Assembly: GCA_000733355.1 (NCBI GenBank)
Contig: JNVV01000001.1
Span: 1,439,218-1,503,217, forward strand
From: Falciphora oryzae
Taxonomy: Eukaryota > Ascomycota > Sordariomycetes > Magnaporthales > Magnaporthaceae
Direction of reading: 5' to 3'
DNA length: 64,000 nucleotides
In this document: positions 21,814 to 33,182 of the stretch, in pieces
Position numbering within the stretch: position 1 is the stretch's first letter
Layout of the letters: each line of letters opens with the position of its first letter
The notes under the pieces: model-generated
The model's database searches: none
Told to the model about the DNA's origin: nothing
The model's input: the letters and a program-made list of their open reading frames with translations, nothing else
Program-made: the position numbers and the translations under genes

Positions 21814-23091
21814 CGCACAGGGTGGGATGCGGTCGCGGAAAGAAGCGCAAGCCAATTACGCAAATTTGGAGGCCATCAAAGCTCTGCGGGTCGTGATAGC
21901 CTCGTCCGATACGGATGGATATCGCGGTCGGCTGGGCGGACGGGGGACGCGTTATTCGGGATGGTGCTCGAGTAGCGTGCTGGCGCTGCGGCTTGCTGTG
22001 TGCAAAAAGTGGGTGCCAACAAGCTTCTCGGCAGGCCAGAGTGGTTGGGTTGGTTATTCCAAAGGGAGCAAGAAAAAATCGATAGATGCAATGTGGCCCG
22101 TGCACGCATTCCAAGCTCAACTGCGCAGTCACTTGCCGCGGCCAACATCTACACACCAACTGCCTTGTGTCACGTATATCTAGTAGTGACTCAATCTAGA
22201 TCCAGATACGGGGCAAATCGCGCTCTTGCGTTTTTCGGATGAGTCTTTTGTCTCTTAGACATCTCTCCCGAGTGCAGAACTAGCTCCGGCTCCGGTGCCA
22301 GGGAATTCGGAGCTCCAGAAGCCCCCTTGGCCTTGCCTCCGCTCCACTCGCAACTCGATTCGCTGCCTGCGATTGAGCAGGAGCCTGGACAGCTGCAACA
22401 GGGAACCGAGAGCTTCAACGCAGCAACCCATCAGACATTTCGAGATGCAACACAGACGAACGAGGGGAACCCTCTTCGCACATTCAATTCCTCAGGCTAC
22501 TTCCCATCATTCCGGCGCCTAGCGATGCACGCCCGGGAACTCCCGCTTAGCTGCATCCATTCATATTTCTACGTTCCATTGATCACACGCAGGCAGTGAC
22601 TCCAGTGGTCAGGTGATGCCGCAGTTGGTGAGCGCACGGGCCTCTCGTCAGTGGGGTGCGTTTGTTTACTTGGACCGAGTGGACCTGCCCGCGGCCAAGA
22701 AAGCGGGCCAAGCGAGTTCTTTTAGTCTTCCACAATCGGTGCCCCTCACAATTCGACAGCGCGAGCCACCGGACAAGACAGAAGCTTTTGGAGCCTCTCC
22801 TTTTTCTTTCCCAAGCCCATCTATCTGCCTCCGGGCTCTTTAAATTTCCCTCCTGAGCTGGGTCTGAGCACCGTTGTCGCAACCCTTCTTTTTTTCTTCT
22901 TCTTTCTCCCGAGCTCGCCCGTTGCTGCGTTCTTTGAACTTCGGTCCCTTCGTCTTCCGCGTCCAAAGTTGGACCCCGCGCACGTCGCGTGCCGACCTCG
23001 GCCAAAGCACTGCTCGTCCAACTTCTGCGGGGGATAAATTACCAGACCAAAACGCGTGACAACGGCTTGTCGCGCGCAACCAGAGATCGCC
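21814..23091. other. divergent intergenic region between Rsc4 and Cks1
   Basis: About 1.3 kb shared by two outward-facing genes. The part near 22850-22930 is pyrimidine-rich, as usual upstream of a Cks1-side transcription start. No RNA gene or repeat was recognised; overlapping small ORFs show no domain. Confidence 0.45.
23052..23057. promoter_or_regulatory. candidate MCB (ACGCGT) upstream of Cks1
   Basis: A palindromic ACGCGT lies 35 bases before the Cks1 ATG. In yeasts this MluI cell-cycle box binds MBF and drives G1/S genes. A single 6-base site in GC-rich DNA can occur by chance, and this one may lie within the leader. Confidence 0.25.
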
Positions 23092-23809
23092 ATGTCCAAG
23101 TCTTCGCCTGCTCCCGAGCCGGAATACAACGAGATGGGCATCGATATCTCACGCCGCAACGCCGAGCCTCGTCCCTTGACCGACGGGGAGCGCGAGAGGT
23201 TGGAGGAGTTTATTGACTCCATTCATTACTCGTCACGGTGAGCGCCCAAAATGCGCGTCGGTGCTTGCCCGCTTCGTGCTGCGTCGCGTACTGATCCGGT
23301 GTCTTCCAGATACAACGACTCCGAGTACGAGTACAGACATGTAAATACGCCCTCACTCTTCGAACGACTGCGCGCTGCGATATTGTCGCCAATGGGCCGT
23401 AGATGCTAACCCTGCGCCGCAACAGGTTCAACTCCCGAAAGCGATGTTGAAAGCGATCCCCAAGGACTACCACGACAGCTCAAAGGGCACGCTGAAGCTG
23501 CTATGGGAGGACGAGTGGCGAGGCATGGGCATCACTCAGGTCAGGAAGCCTCCCTGCTCGCTCTAAACCCACCGCGCTCTCACTGACACCGCATGCAGAG
23601 TCTTGGATGGGAGCACTACGAGGTGCATGAGCCCGAGCCGCACATCCTGCTGTTCAAGTGAGTTCTCACCGCCAAATCCATGCAGCTTGCTCAAAACGGG
23701 AGGCGCCCGTGCGACGAGCCGGGGAGGGTCCCGAGGACAACAAGTGACCCATACTCACACACTAAATACTTGCAGGCGCCCCTTGAACTACCAACCTCCG
23801 GCGCAGTGA
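23092..23809 (+). CDS. CKS1: cyclin-dependent kinase regulatory subunit Cks1/Suc1
   Basis: Five short exons: 23092-23237, 23310-23340, 23426-23539, 23599-23657 and 23776-23809 (127 residues). The second exon encodes only about ten codons. The whole CKS fold is present: [20 protein letters not shown], the [20 protein letters not shown] region and the hinge [16 protein letters not shown], including the HxPEPH segment that controls the strand-exchanged dimer. The N-terminal extension of about 35 residues before the fold is usual in filamentous fungi. The protein binds CDK1 and phosphorylated substrates. Splice sites are GTGAGC, GTAAAT, GTCAGG and GTGAGT donors with CAG acceptors, all frame-consistent. 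This dense intron pattern explains why no long ORF marks the gene. Confidence 0.95.
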
Positions 23810-25843
23810 TCCATGCCCGCCCACACGACAACGAAGCTTGGGGGACTCGGTTTCCCAGGATCCGACCAGCCTGTCAATGTCACGCATCCTACGACCGGCC
23901 ACATGACGAGATCGACCAGACATGTACGGGTATAATGCAGCCACGAATTTACGGCCTTTTCCTAAATCGACATCGGCGAGCGCGCGCGTTCCACTAGACT
24001 GATGAAAGTTATCGACTTGGGAATCATTCTTCATCCCGACACCAACTGGCATACTACGAGGGAGATCATTGTTCTTTTTGAGGGGTCGGATATTCAGACG
24101 AAAACGCATCGGTGAGCGCGACATTGTTTCTGCGGCAGCCTCCGTCGACCACCCAAGATCGGCGGCGGGGGAGCGGGGGGTCCTCTACCACGGGTGAGGG
24201 GCGACCCTGACCCAACAGGAGCTCCAGGTTGTGTCGTCGGTTGGCGCATGCATCTTGGGGATCATTTTGACCACCGCTAGACTGGACATCAAGACACATA
24301 GCTAGGATGTACGCTACCTTTTTCGAGAAGAGTCTTGCGATATTGCGCGCAGCAAGGAGAAAAATTGGTAAGGCGGGTTGTTAGTTTAGTCGTCCAGTAT
24401 ATAACTTCACTCCCATATGCAGTGTCGCGGCGGATGTACGAGGTCAGTCAACAGCGCGGTTCCTTGGAGCTGTCCCCGAGAAGATGACGATGGTCGGGAT
24501 TTTTATGCGTCTAATAGCCGAGCCGACTCGGGAGCTGGCGCGCGGTTTGGTGTGCCCATCAGGTGGGCTTCCAGATTTTCCGGGGTTCTACTGCAGCTGC
24601 TGTGACAGGAACGAGACTTGATTTGACGGTGGCCGGGCGGGTTATTAATAGCCTGGGCTCTCACACCACCAGCAGGGAGCGGGGCAGCTAACGAACCCGG
24701 CCTTGAGCCTCTTCGAATTGACGAGACATCGGGCCATTTTGCATCCCGCCCGCAAGCCACATACGATTGGGGGCAAGGTCGGACAGATGCGACTGGGAGG
24801 AACGATTTGGCCAATGCATTTGGCTTCGGTGATAGGAATGAAACTTATGCCCCAAGGAAATTGGATCGGTGGGACCCAGGCCGGACAGCAGCTGTTGGCG
24901 GTTTGGCTGACGCCGGGAGGCAAACATAGGCGAGCCCCAAAGGACCCGCGCCATCATCTGCTGATTTCTCATCTGGCCAGATTTCAACTGTGTCCCGCTG
25001 AGCAATGCCCAGACATGCGCGGCCTCCATTGTAGACACGTTGGGGCAATATTTTTAATCCTTAAGAAGCTGGCAACCCCATCTCCCTCAGAACTGGCTTG
25101 ACTGGAAGTTTGCTTCTCATCATTTCTGTAATTAATCAAAGTTGTATCACCACTGTCGGTTCTCTTTCAAGAATCGTCCGTTTGCGTGTCCTCCTTTTAC
25201 CCGTCTCAGCAAGTCGGCATTTCCAAATTGGCAAGCTCCGGGGTGCGAACCTCCGCGCGCCCTTCTCGCGAGTCGCCTGGACAGGTTGCTAAATCCAATT
25301 CGCCTCTGTCCCTGCCAGAGGACGTTGAAACCAAACACGCAAATATCTACAGTATCTGCAGTTGGTTGCGACCTCTTCAGGGCTGAGCAGGCCATTCACG
25401 TCGACAGCGCGTCATAGCCGTAGTAAGCGGTTGCGCGCCCCTCCGATCTGGAACGCAGGGGTCGTTCGCTGGAACGTTCGAGTGCATCCACAACCGCGGA
25501 TCTTTTGCTGCTGCAGAACAAACGTGGTTTCAGACGCAGACGCGCTGTCAAACTTCCCGACTTGGTGCCAAGCGTTCCAAATTTATCTCCGCGACAAACC
25601 ACCTGGCGTTTTTTTAGTTCGGCTTCGGGCAGTGCAAACTCCGCAAGCTGGCCTTATCCAGACATCCCGGAATACATCCCCGTCCCTCACTTTCGACCAC
25701 GGCCGGTTAAATACGTGCGACGAGACAACCGCCCCTCCCCGTCCCACGCGGGACTCGAAGCACCATGTGGTCTGCATCGCAACTCTTTTATCTCAGCGTC
25801 TTTGCTCTTTGGTGCCCTCCAGGCCAGTGCCAAAGCTCTCAAG
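23810..25843. other. intergenic, 3' flank of Cks1 and long 5' region of Ero1
   Basis: About 2 kb without a recognisable gene. The ORF that runs into the Ero1 coding frame from 25505 is open upstream of the chosen ATG but shows no conserved sequence, so it is taken as leader. A TACGTG motif at 25712-25717 is listed separately. Confidence 0.45.
25712..25717. promoter_or_regulatory. candidate unfolded-protein-response element (TACGTG) upstream of Ero1
   Basis: TACGTG, the core of the UPRE-2 / bZIP (Hac1-type) site, lies about 130 bases before the Ero1 ATG. ERO1 is a classic Hac1 target in yeast, so the position is sensible, but a 6-base match alone is weak. Confidence 0.3.
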
Positions 25844-27826
25844 ATGCCTGCGCGGTACGCTGCCACACCGTTTTCTAGCTTTCTTACTCTCTTTGTCCTC
25901 CTCGACAGCGCAGCCGGGGGCTCCCTTCAGGCGTATCCGCCTCCGTCGCAGCCCGCGCTTCCCTATGGGCAGCTTCCCTCATACGCCGCGGCTTCTAACA
26001 GGACGTACCACTATTATCAGATATCCCCACGAGCTATCGTGTCAGACGCCTGCGCCTCTTACTCTACGCTAGAGCGCCTCAACAGCAAGCTCAAACCCAC
26101 CATAGAAGACCTGACACGCACGACCGACTTCTTCTCCCACTACAGACTCAACCTGTTTCACAAAACATGCCCGTTCTGGAATGACGAAAATGGCATGTGC
26201 GGCAACATCGCTTGCGCCGTCGAGACGCTGGACAACGAGGAGGATATACCAGCGGTGTGGCGCGCCAGCGAGCTGGGAAAGCTCGAGGGCCCGCTAGTTG
26301 AGCACCCCGGCAAGAAGCTCCAGAAGGAGCAGCCAAAGAAGCCACTGCAGGGACGACTGGGTGAGGACGTTGGCGAGAGCTGCGTGGTCGAGTACGACGA
26401 CGAGTGCGACGAGCGCGACTACTGCGTGCCCGAGGACGAGAGCGCTGCCGCCAAGGGCGACTATGTCAGCCTATTGAAGAACCCGGAGCGGTTCACTGGT
26501 TATGCCGGTGCCGGAGCGGCGCAGGTGTGGGACGCCGTGTACCGGGAGAACTGCTTCCAGCGCTCGTCGTTCCCCGGCGCGTCGCAGCTAGGCAAATCGG
26601 CGGCCGCCTCGCCGCGGCGTAACCCGGCCGCCATGGACTTCAAGTCGGTGCTCGACGCCGCAGGGCGGCAGCAGGTGCTACAGGAACGGCGGGCCGAACA
26701 GCCCAACACGCCCTTTGTGGCCAAGACAGGGCTAGAGAACGAGGACGAGTGCCTTGAGAAGCGCGTATTCTACCGTGTCATGTCTGGCATGCACGCGAGC
26801 ATCAGCACGCACCTCTGCTGGGACTTCCTCAACCAGACGACGGGCCAGTGGCAGCCCAACGTGGGGTGCTACAAGGCGCGCCTTCACGGGTTCCCGGAGC
26901 GCATCAGCAACCTCTACTTCAACTACGCGCTCGTGACACGCGCCGTCGCCAAGCTGGGCCCCCATCTGCAGGGGTACACATTCTGCACCGGCGAGCCGGA
27001 CCAGGACGCGGCCACGCGGGCCAAGGTCCTGGCCGTGACCGAGGGTGCGGCCAGCGTGCCGCAGACGCTCGACGAGTCGCTCATGTTCAAGAACGGCGAG
27101 GGCCCGTCGCTCAAGGAGGACTTCCGCAACCGGTTCCGCAACGTGAGCCGGCTCATGGACTGCGTCGGCTGCGACAAGTGCCGACTCTGGGGCAAGCTGC
27201 AGACGGCGGGCTACGGGGCCGCGCTCAAGGTGCTCTTCGAGTTCGACAACGACAGCGACTGGGTCCCGAGCCTCAAGCGCACCGAGCTCGTCGCGCTCTT
27301 CAACACGTACGCCCGTCTGAGCTCGTCGCTCAACGCCATCACCCAGTTCAGGAAGATGGTCGAGGAGGGCGGAGACGAGGCCGCCAAGGAGCAGCCCACC
27401 AACGTGATTCCAGACCGCGCCAGAAAGCCGCACCACGTGGTTAACCCCGCCGAGTCGGCCATTGAGACAAGCACGTCGTCTTCAAAGATTGATGATGAGG
27501 CGCGCGAGGAGCCCGAAGCCAACAACACGGAGACCATCTCTGAAACGTTCCATCACGAGGTGGACCAAGTATACAAGGCATTTAAATATGTGATCCTGGG
27601 ATGGATGAGGTTCCCTTCCATGGTGTAAGTGTCAAACCCCTTGCGCAGGATGCATCGCGACCTCTTTGCCTCTGATCTCTCACTCTTTGTGGATTCGGCT
27701 AACGAAAGTGGCTGCAGTTGGGAATTTGTGACTGCCGAAGTCACCCGGTTCTGGAAGTTCTACATCGGACTGCCGGTTCCACAACGCGACTACAAGCTCA
27801 ACCGGCCGAAGCTGGACGAGCTCTGA
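25844..27826 (+). CDS. ERO1: ER oxidoreductin Ero1 (thiol oxidase)
   Basis: Two exons: 25844-27624 and 27718-27826 (629 residues). A hydrophobic signal sequence occupies residues 1-25 (MPARYAATPFSSFLTLFVLL). Ero1 is the FAD-dependent oxidase that re-oxidises protein disulfide isomerase in the ER lumen. The active-site CxxCxxC is C440-VG-C443-DK-C446, followed by RLWGKLQT. The shuttle pair is C119/C124 in MCGNIAC. FAD-pocket landmarks HASISTHLCWDF and the YFNYALVTRAV helix are present. An acidic Glu/Asp/Ser/Thr-rich insert near 520-560 precedes the last helix WRFP-type segment (GWMRFPSMVWEFVTAEVTRF, across the intron). The protein ends KLDEL, resembling the K/HDEL retrieval signal. The intron has GTAAGT and GCAG. 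The reading frame is open upstream to 25505 but without conservation, so the ATG before the signal peptide was chosen. Confidence 0.95.
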
Positions 27827-28148
27827 ATGGCGATCATGATTTACTTTGGTTATGAAAAAGTCACGCTTGAATTTTTTTTTCGCACTCTGCATCATGCCTG
27901 CAATGGCTTTTTGGAGTTGGGGAGTATGGGTTTGGAGATAGCATGGATGCCGTTCGGTTTTTATTTTCTTGTTTTTATATCTTTCCGGGAAGAGGGCCGC
28001 AACGTTGCATATACACAACGACCTAACCCCGCCCGAGGTGTATATACATCAGTAACAAAGTTTCTCAGCACGATTGTATTAAATCAATCCCATATTTGGG
28101 ATATCCATGGCTCTCGCGGACTTTTTGCCTTGTCATCATTATACGGCC
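27827..28148. other. convergent 3' intergenic region (Ero1 / Usb1)
   Basis: An AT-rich 322-base spacer between two stop codons, presumably holding both 3' UTRs and polyadenylation sites. No stem-loop terminator or other feature was recognised. Confidence 0.4.
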
Positions 28149-29245
28149 CTATATCTCAAAGAGACTCTGCTTTGCAGGCCGCCGTTGACGTCCACCTGGG
28201 AGCGCCAAGCTGGTGACGGCGTTGCCAATCTTCACCTTGACGCACTCGACGGGGATATGCACGGCGCCCACCTGGTCCCGGAACCCGGGGCGCCCGTAGA
28301 CGGCGGCGGTCCGGGCGCGCAGCTCCCTAGTCACGTCGGTGAAGGACCAGGCGACGGAGACGTGGAACTTGTCGTCGGTCGGTGCGCCGCTATCGTCATC
28401 CGACGCGTACAGCGGCGGCTGGCCGAACTGCCGGACTAGCGCGTTGCACTTTGCCAGCAGGGCGGCGAGGCCCGGGTTGCTGCCGCCATCCTCGTGCACG
28501 CGCAGGACGAGGAACGCACGGTTCGAGTCTGGGGATTTGTGCCACGAGAGCGCGGACGGACGCACCGCGAATCTGTCGTTTGCCGGCGGGACACCACCAC
28601 GGTGGGACGGGATTAGTATCAAGGCAAGGATTTGCGCGTCTGTCAGAATCGACCACCCACCTCGATATCGCTGTCTGGCCCTCGACAGTCGTCGTCAGGC
28701 GGCGCAGGAAGTCGTCCTTCTCCTCCGTCGTCAGGACAAAAGGTCGCGATAGGCTGATGTGTAGCGGCAATGGTGTGCCCAGATCGCTGGTCAGGAAACT
28801 GTGTAGCGTCCCGCCTGGGAGGTCCTCCGTTTCCCCGCCGCCGCCGCCCTGTCCCAGGCCTGAGCGCAGCTCGTCAAGGAGGGAGCTGAGTTTGGCGCAT
28901 TCCTCTTGCGTTGGAAACCCTATGACAGTGTTAGCGGCGACGGCTTTTCTCTCTGTCATTTTATACACAGTTGAGATACTCACACTCGACGTACATATGG
29001 CTCGGCCAGTTCCCCGCAACGTGAGGGATCTGGCGAGTCCGCCCCTGGTGCAGCGAGGGGTCGTCACGTGCGCTGGCGCGGACCGTCGAGGCGTAGAGGT
29101 CGTGGAACGATGCCGGGAGGGGCGGGAGTGAAGGCCACCCGCTGCTGGTCGAGGCTCCTCCAACCACTGGCTTGGCCGCCGAGCATAGCTCCGGTTTGCG
29201 CTCGCCTTCGGACTCGGAGTCGGACGAGTAGTCGACCAGGGCCAT
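28149..29245 (-). CDS. USB1: U6 snRNA phosphodiesterase Usb1 (2H family)
   Basis: Three exons: 29245-28984, 28919-28661 and 28572-28149 (314 residues). Usb1/Mpn1 is a nuclear 3'-5' exonuclease that trims the oligo-U tail of U6 snRNA and leaves a terminal phosphate or cyclic phosphate. The two catalytic HxS motifs of the 2H fold are visible: LPLHISLSRPF in exon 2 and KFHVSVAWSF in exon 3. The N-terminus MALVDYSSDSESEGERKP is typical of the family. Motif SHMYVEWFPTQEE forms across the first splice junction. A glycine run lies between the two halves. The gene is convergent with Ero1 and divergent from Pal1. Intron 2 carries a GTGGGT donor; other boundaries are standard. Recognition rests on both HxS motifs, their spacing and the N-terminus. 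Confidence 0.9.
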
Positions 29246-30794
29246 TTGCGCGAGATTCGGATTACATGAGCGGGCGGCTGTGTATGTTTGTTATGGGTGG
29301 TCATCAATATGCCTGGTCCCTTTGTTGATTGCGTGTTGGTCACATGGGAGGATTTGAGGTTCAGCCCAATTCTAACCCAACATCAATAAACTGATGTCTG
29401 CCGGTTTGTCTCCACGTCAGCTTCAATAAGCGAATGGAGTGACGGGTCAGCATCTAAGGATGGCATATTACACGGTGAACATTTCTCAAGTGTCTTGCGG
29501 GGGTTACAAGTGGAAACTGGTTCAAATTTCTCATGTACACGAATACTTTCACATCATTCGGGATTCTCACCATTTCACGTTGGCGGCCATCTGTGACAGC
29601 CCCCACAAGGACCCGACAGATAGTGAGACCAAGGGAAAAGAAGCCGTCAATCGGGCAGATGCTCACGCCGCGCAATGAAAACTCGCATCCATTTTGTCTC
29701 ACCGCTTTTGTCAGACCTCCCAAGGCTTGGGAAGCTCGCTGTCGTGAAAGAGACGCAAAACTCGTATCCACCAGCCAGCCACCCCAGGCACCAGGCAAGG
29801 CAGACCCTGCCTTGACCCCTGTCGGGCTGATGACGTAGATGCCCAGTCGAGTCCTGCCAGCTCCTCAACGTGGGGGTAGATGCATGCAGGGGTGGCTCGC
29901 CGACTTGCATGAATGCTCGAGAACAACCGTGACTGGAGGACGGCGGCTTGCAGTGCCCTGATCTGGGCTCTCTTATCATCTCGAGATGCGCTCCCGAGAG
30001 CAGGCTGCACCTAGCCCACACCTGCGCCGGATGCCGTGCGCCAATGGAAGCTGGCGCGGACAGGCAGGTGGGGGGAATGCATGTTGCTGCACTGCCCTGC
30101 CCTGCACCAGTCAGTCACCACCTCCCACCGCATGCGAGTGAGCGGTGGGAAAGGCCGGCAGAAGTCAGGCACACACACACGGTGTACGGGCAGGAGGGGT
30201 CTGGCCCATTACCACGGAATGGCTGTGCGTAGTGGTAGGTACCTGCCGCTCCGTGCAGACGCCCCAGCGGGAACTGAAAGCGGGTATTGAGGTTCGACGA
30301 GCTCCATCACCCGACGAACGAAAGCTCGGCGCGAAAGTGACCTCAGCTGCCCCCCCAGTGGCTCAAAGGTCCGCCCCTCCTTCCCGCGTGCTTTCTTCTT
30401 TTATGTGGCCGTCGGCTCTCTGTCATCTGGACCAACCTGCCCGGTTTCCATCTCGTCTTTACTTCCTCGTCCGAACCTTTCTCTCTCTTCCTTCGGGTTC
30501 CCGCCGTTAGCTGTCAAACTTGGCCGCGACGAGCAAACAGCCGCTATTCGGCCCAAACATTGCAACCGCATTCTCGACTCAGCCAATCTTGAATCGCGCT
30601 AGAGACCTGTCCTCGACGCCACCCCTCGCCCAGTGTCCGACTCCAGCCCTGGTGAGACGGCGCAGCAGCGTCGGCGGGCTCTGTGGCTTCGACCGACGAG
30701 CTACTGCTTGAGTGCTGTGCCTGGTGCGGAACCGACATTCCAACGACATCGTCAACCCCTGAGAGCACCGTCTCTCCACAGCCTGCCGCCAAAA
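29246..30794. other. divergent intergenic region (Usb1 / Pal1)
   Basis: About 1.5 kb between outward-facing genes. The last 400 bases are pyrimidine-rich, as in a fungal promoter and 5' leader for Pal1. No RNA gene, repeat or conserved ORF was seen. Confidence 0.45.
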
Positions 30795-32768
30795 ATGGGC
30801 AAATCTTCGGACTCCATTGACAAACAATGGGTACGTCAATTCATGCTCCGTTTTATTTGATTCCAGTCGTTTCTTGTTTCGGAACGGGTCTAGCAAGACG
30901 AAGCCGACCGAGCCCTTGCACAGCGGGTGCCAATCTGGCCAGCCGTCATTGTTTCCAGGCGCATGTCATCATAGACTGTTGGCCCCAGCAGCGCCGTTGC
31001 CGCCAAACCGCACAGTTTCGGCAGGCGGCCAAGACGCGGTACCACGCATTGCAAGATCTGCACTGGCCTTCCACTCTTTAAGCTTCCCGATCCGTGTGTT
31101 ATCGACGGCCCTTGGCAGCAGGCCGCAGTGCCGGTGCCTGTCAGGTTGCCGCATTCTAGGCCAAGTGGCTGGTGGCCGAATTGTACACGAGCCGTTATCC
31201 ACCGTTTGCGTCACTCTTCCTGAACCCGCCAATATGGCGGGCGCTCATCAAAGCCGGGCAGGATGGCTGGTCTGGGAACATGGTGCTCAAACAATAAATT
31301 ATCGACGTTGCAGCATGTGGTTTTGGTTTGCATCCATCATGATCCCTTAACAACACGCTAATCCAAGCTCCAGGCCAAAAAATACATTCTGGACCCGTTG
31401 ACTGCCCCTGAACCCAGCCAGGAGTGTGGTCCCGGAAGCTCCTTTGCCAGTCCCCCAGGTCGCCGCGTCTCCTTCAACAACAGCGATAGCAAAGGCGCCA
31501 ACACGAGCAAGAGCACAAAAAGGACCCCGTATCCATCGCCGCCGAGCTCGACCAGCCCTAGCCGCTCTGTATTCCGGCCAGAAAACCCCTTCTCCGACAA
31601 CCCTGCGACCCCCTCGGACGAACAGGCGGGGAACAGGCCTGTCTTCGGCCGCAGCAACAGCAGCGGCCACCCGCAGCGGTACTCGGATACCCGCTCTCCC
31701 ATCAACCCGGGCTTTGGCCGAAGCCAATCTGTTCGCCAACCACCTTCGGCCCATCAAAACCGTGCATCGGGCCACGCCCGTAGTAGCAGCGACGCCTTTG
31801 ACAAGGGAAAGGGCCTAGAAACCGGATCGGGTCTCAGACGCTCTGGGTCGCTCACCCAGAGATTTCCTGGCGACATGTCGCACCGCCCACTAGACATGAT
31901 CAGGCGTGACGCCCGCGCCGCCGACCGCGCTCCGCACCTGCGTAAGACGCGGTTGCCGGACACAGACACCATTGACGGTCTCGACACCATCGGCGGCACA
32001 TACCACCATGGCGGCCCCTACGACGCTACTCTCATGTCGAGAAACACCAACAAGATGTACTCGCCGGTTGAGGCCGTCAAGGACTCCAACATGGAGGCGC
32101 TCAAGGCGACACCCAAAGAATACATCAACGATTCGCTCGTTAAGCACGTGCCTCTGCAAGGGACGGCCATGATTCCGCCAGGCGGTGTTGATATGACCGG
32201 CAACGTCATGCGGTATGAGGAGGGTGCCGATCTTATGCGCGAGCCGGATGCCCCCGGCGGCGCTTATAAGAGATGGGACGGCATTGTGAGTAGACTCCTG
32301 CCGCCGCTACTTATCCCCCTATCAAACGAAGCAGCGCTAACCTGGCAACGTACCTGCTATCAGCCTTACCACCCTGATGACCTCAAGGGCAAGGGTGAGC
32401 CGTCTTACACGATTGAGCGTGATCTTAAGCAGAGCAAGGCATTGCGGCGCAAGGAGGTTGGCTCGGGCATCAGCGGCCGCAATGGCGTCTACGAGATGCA
32501 GCCACGATCGCCGGCGCAAGGCTCGGGCAGCGGCCCTAGTCGCAAGGACCTTGGTGCTCAGGTCCGACAGCGGAGCATCAGCAGTGCCGCAGCGAGCGGT
32601 TCACGTCCCGACATGTTGTCTCCTCCGATGAGCCCAGACGGGAACGGCGCCGGCGCTTCTACCAACAACGACCTGCGCAGGAGCAACACTACAGGAAAGC
32701 GCATCACAGAGGGGTTGAAACGCCGCTTTGGGAGCTTCCGACGGAAGCGAAACTCGGACGATGAGTAA
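30795..32768 (+). CDS. Pal1-family cell morphology protein
   Basis: Three exons: 30795-30830 (12 codons), 31374-32285 and 32364-32768 (450 residues). Pal1 proteins act at sites of polarised growth and endocytosis in fungi. The N-terminal half is Ser/Pro/Arg-rich and probably disordered, with NPFSDNPATP resembling the NPF motif bound by EH-domain endocytic adaptors. The conserved Pal1 domain covers about residues 190-330: GGPYDATLMSRNTNKMYSPV, EAVKDSNMEALKATPKEYI, NDSLVKHVPLQGTAMIPPGG and DLMREPDAPGGAYKRWDGI. The C-terminus is basic (GLKRRFGSFRRKRNSDDE). The 543-base first intron is unusually long for this window. Intron 2 (78 bases) is a multiple of three without a stop, so retention would add 26 residues. 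It was removed because the conserved KRWDGI-PYHPDDLKGKGEP block becomes continuous. Confidence 0.88.
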
Positions 32769-33182
32769 TTATCGGCGTTATTACTTTGTTGTTGTGCGTG
32801 TTGCTTCAAGCTTGTTCCTCTGCAATCTACGGTCGCGCAAGCCTTGCAACGGAGCAACCCACGATAAACACTCTGGCACTAGGTACCGTTCTTGTTCTTG
32901 CTTGTGTTCTTCTTTTTTCATAATGTTGATGTTTGGGAATTGGTGCTCTGGTATTTGGTTCATTGGGCGGGAAGCAGGTTTAAAGACGGGCCTGGGACAC
33001 GAAACATATGAAGTTATCAGGTTGGTAGACAGCAACATTTTTAGGTCATCATAGATCTTGCAGGAACGAGACACGATAATTAAACTAGGGTTTCATAAAC
33101 AAGGCATCGAAAGGCCATCGTGCGCGTCGGTGAGAATTACAGTGCTAGAGTGCATTCAACTCACCAAACATCCAATCACCTA
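32769..33182. other. convergent 3' intergenic region (Pal1 / NCS1 permease)
   Basis: An AT-rich 414-base spacer between two stops, presumably holding both 3' UTRs. Nothing else was recognised. Confidence 0.4.

Noticed and set aside
25505..25843. Ero1 N-terminal extension from the upstream in-frame start
   Set aside because: It would bury the signal peptide behind 113 non-conserved residues.
32286..32363. Retained in-frame segment in Pal1
   Set aside because: The 78-base stretch is open, but it has GTGAGT, a GCTAACC branch match and CAG, and interrupts a conserved block, so it is treated as an intron.
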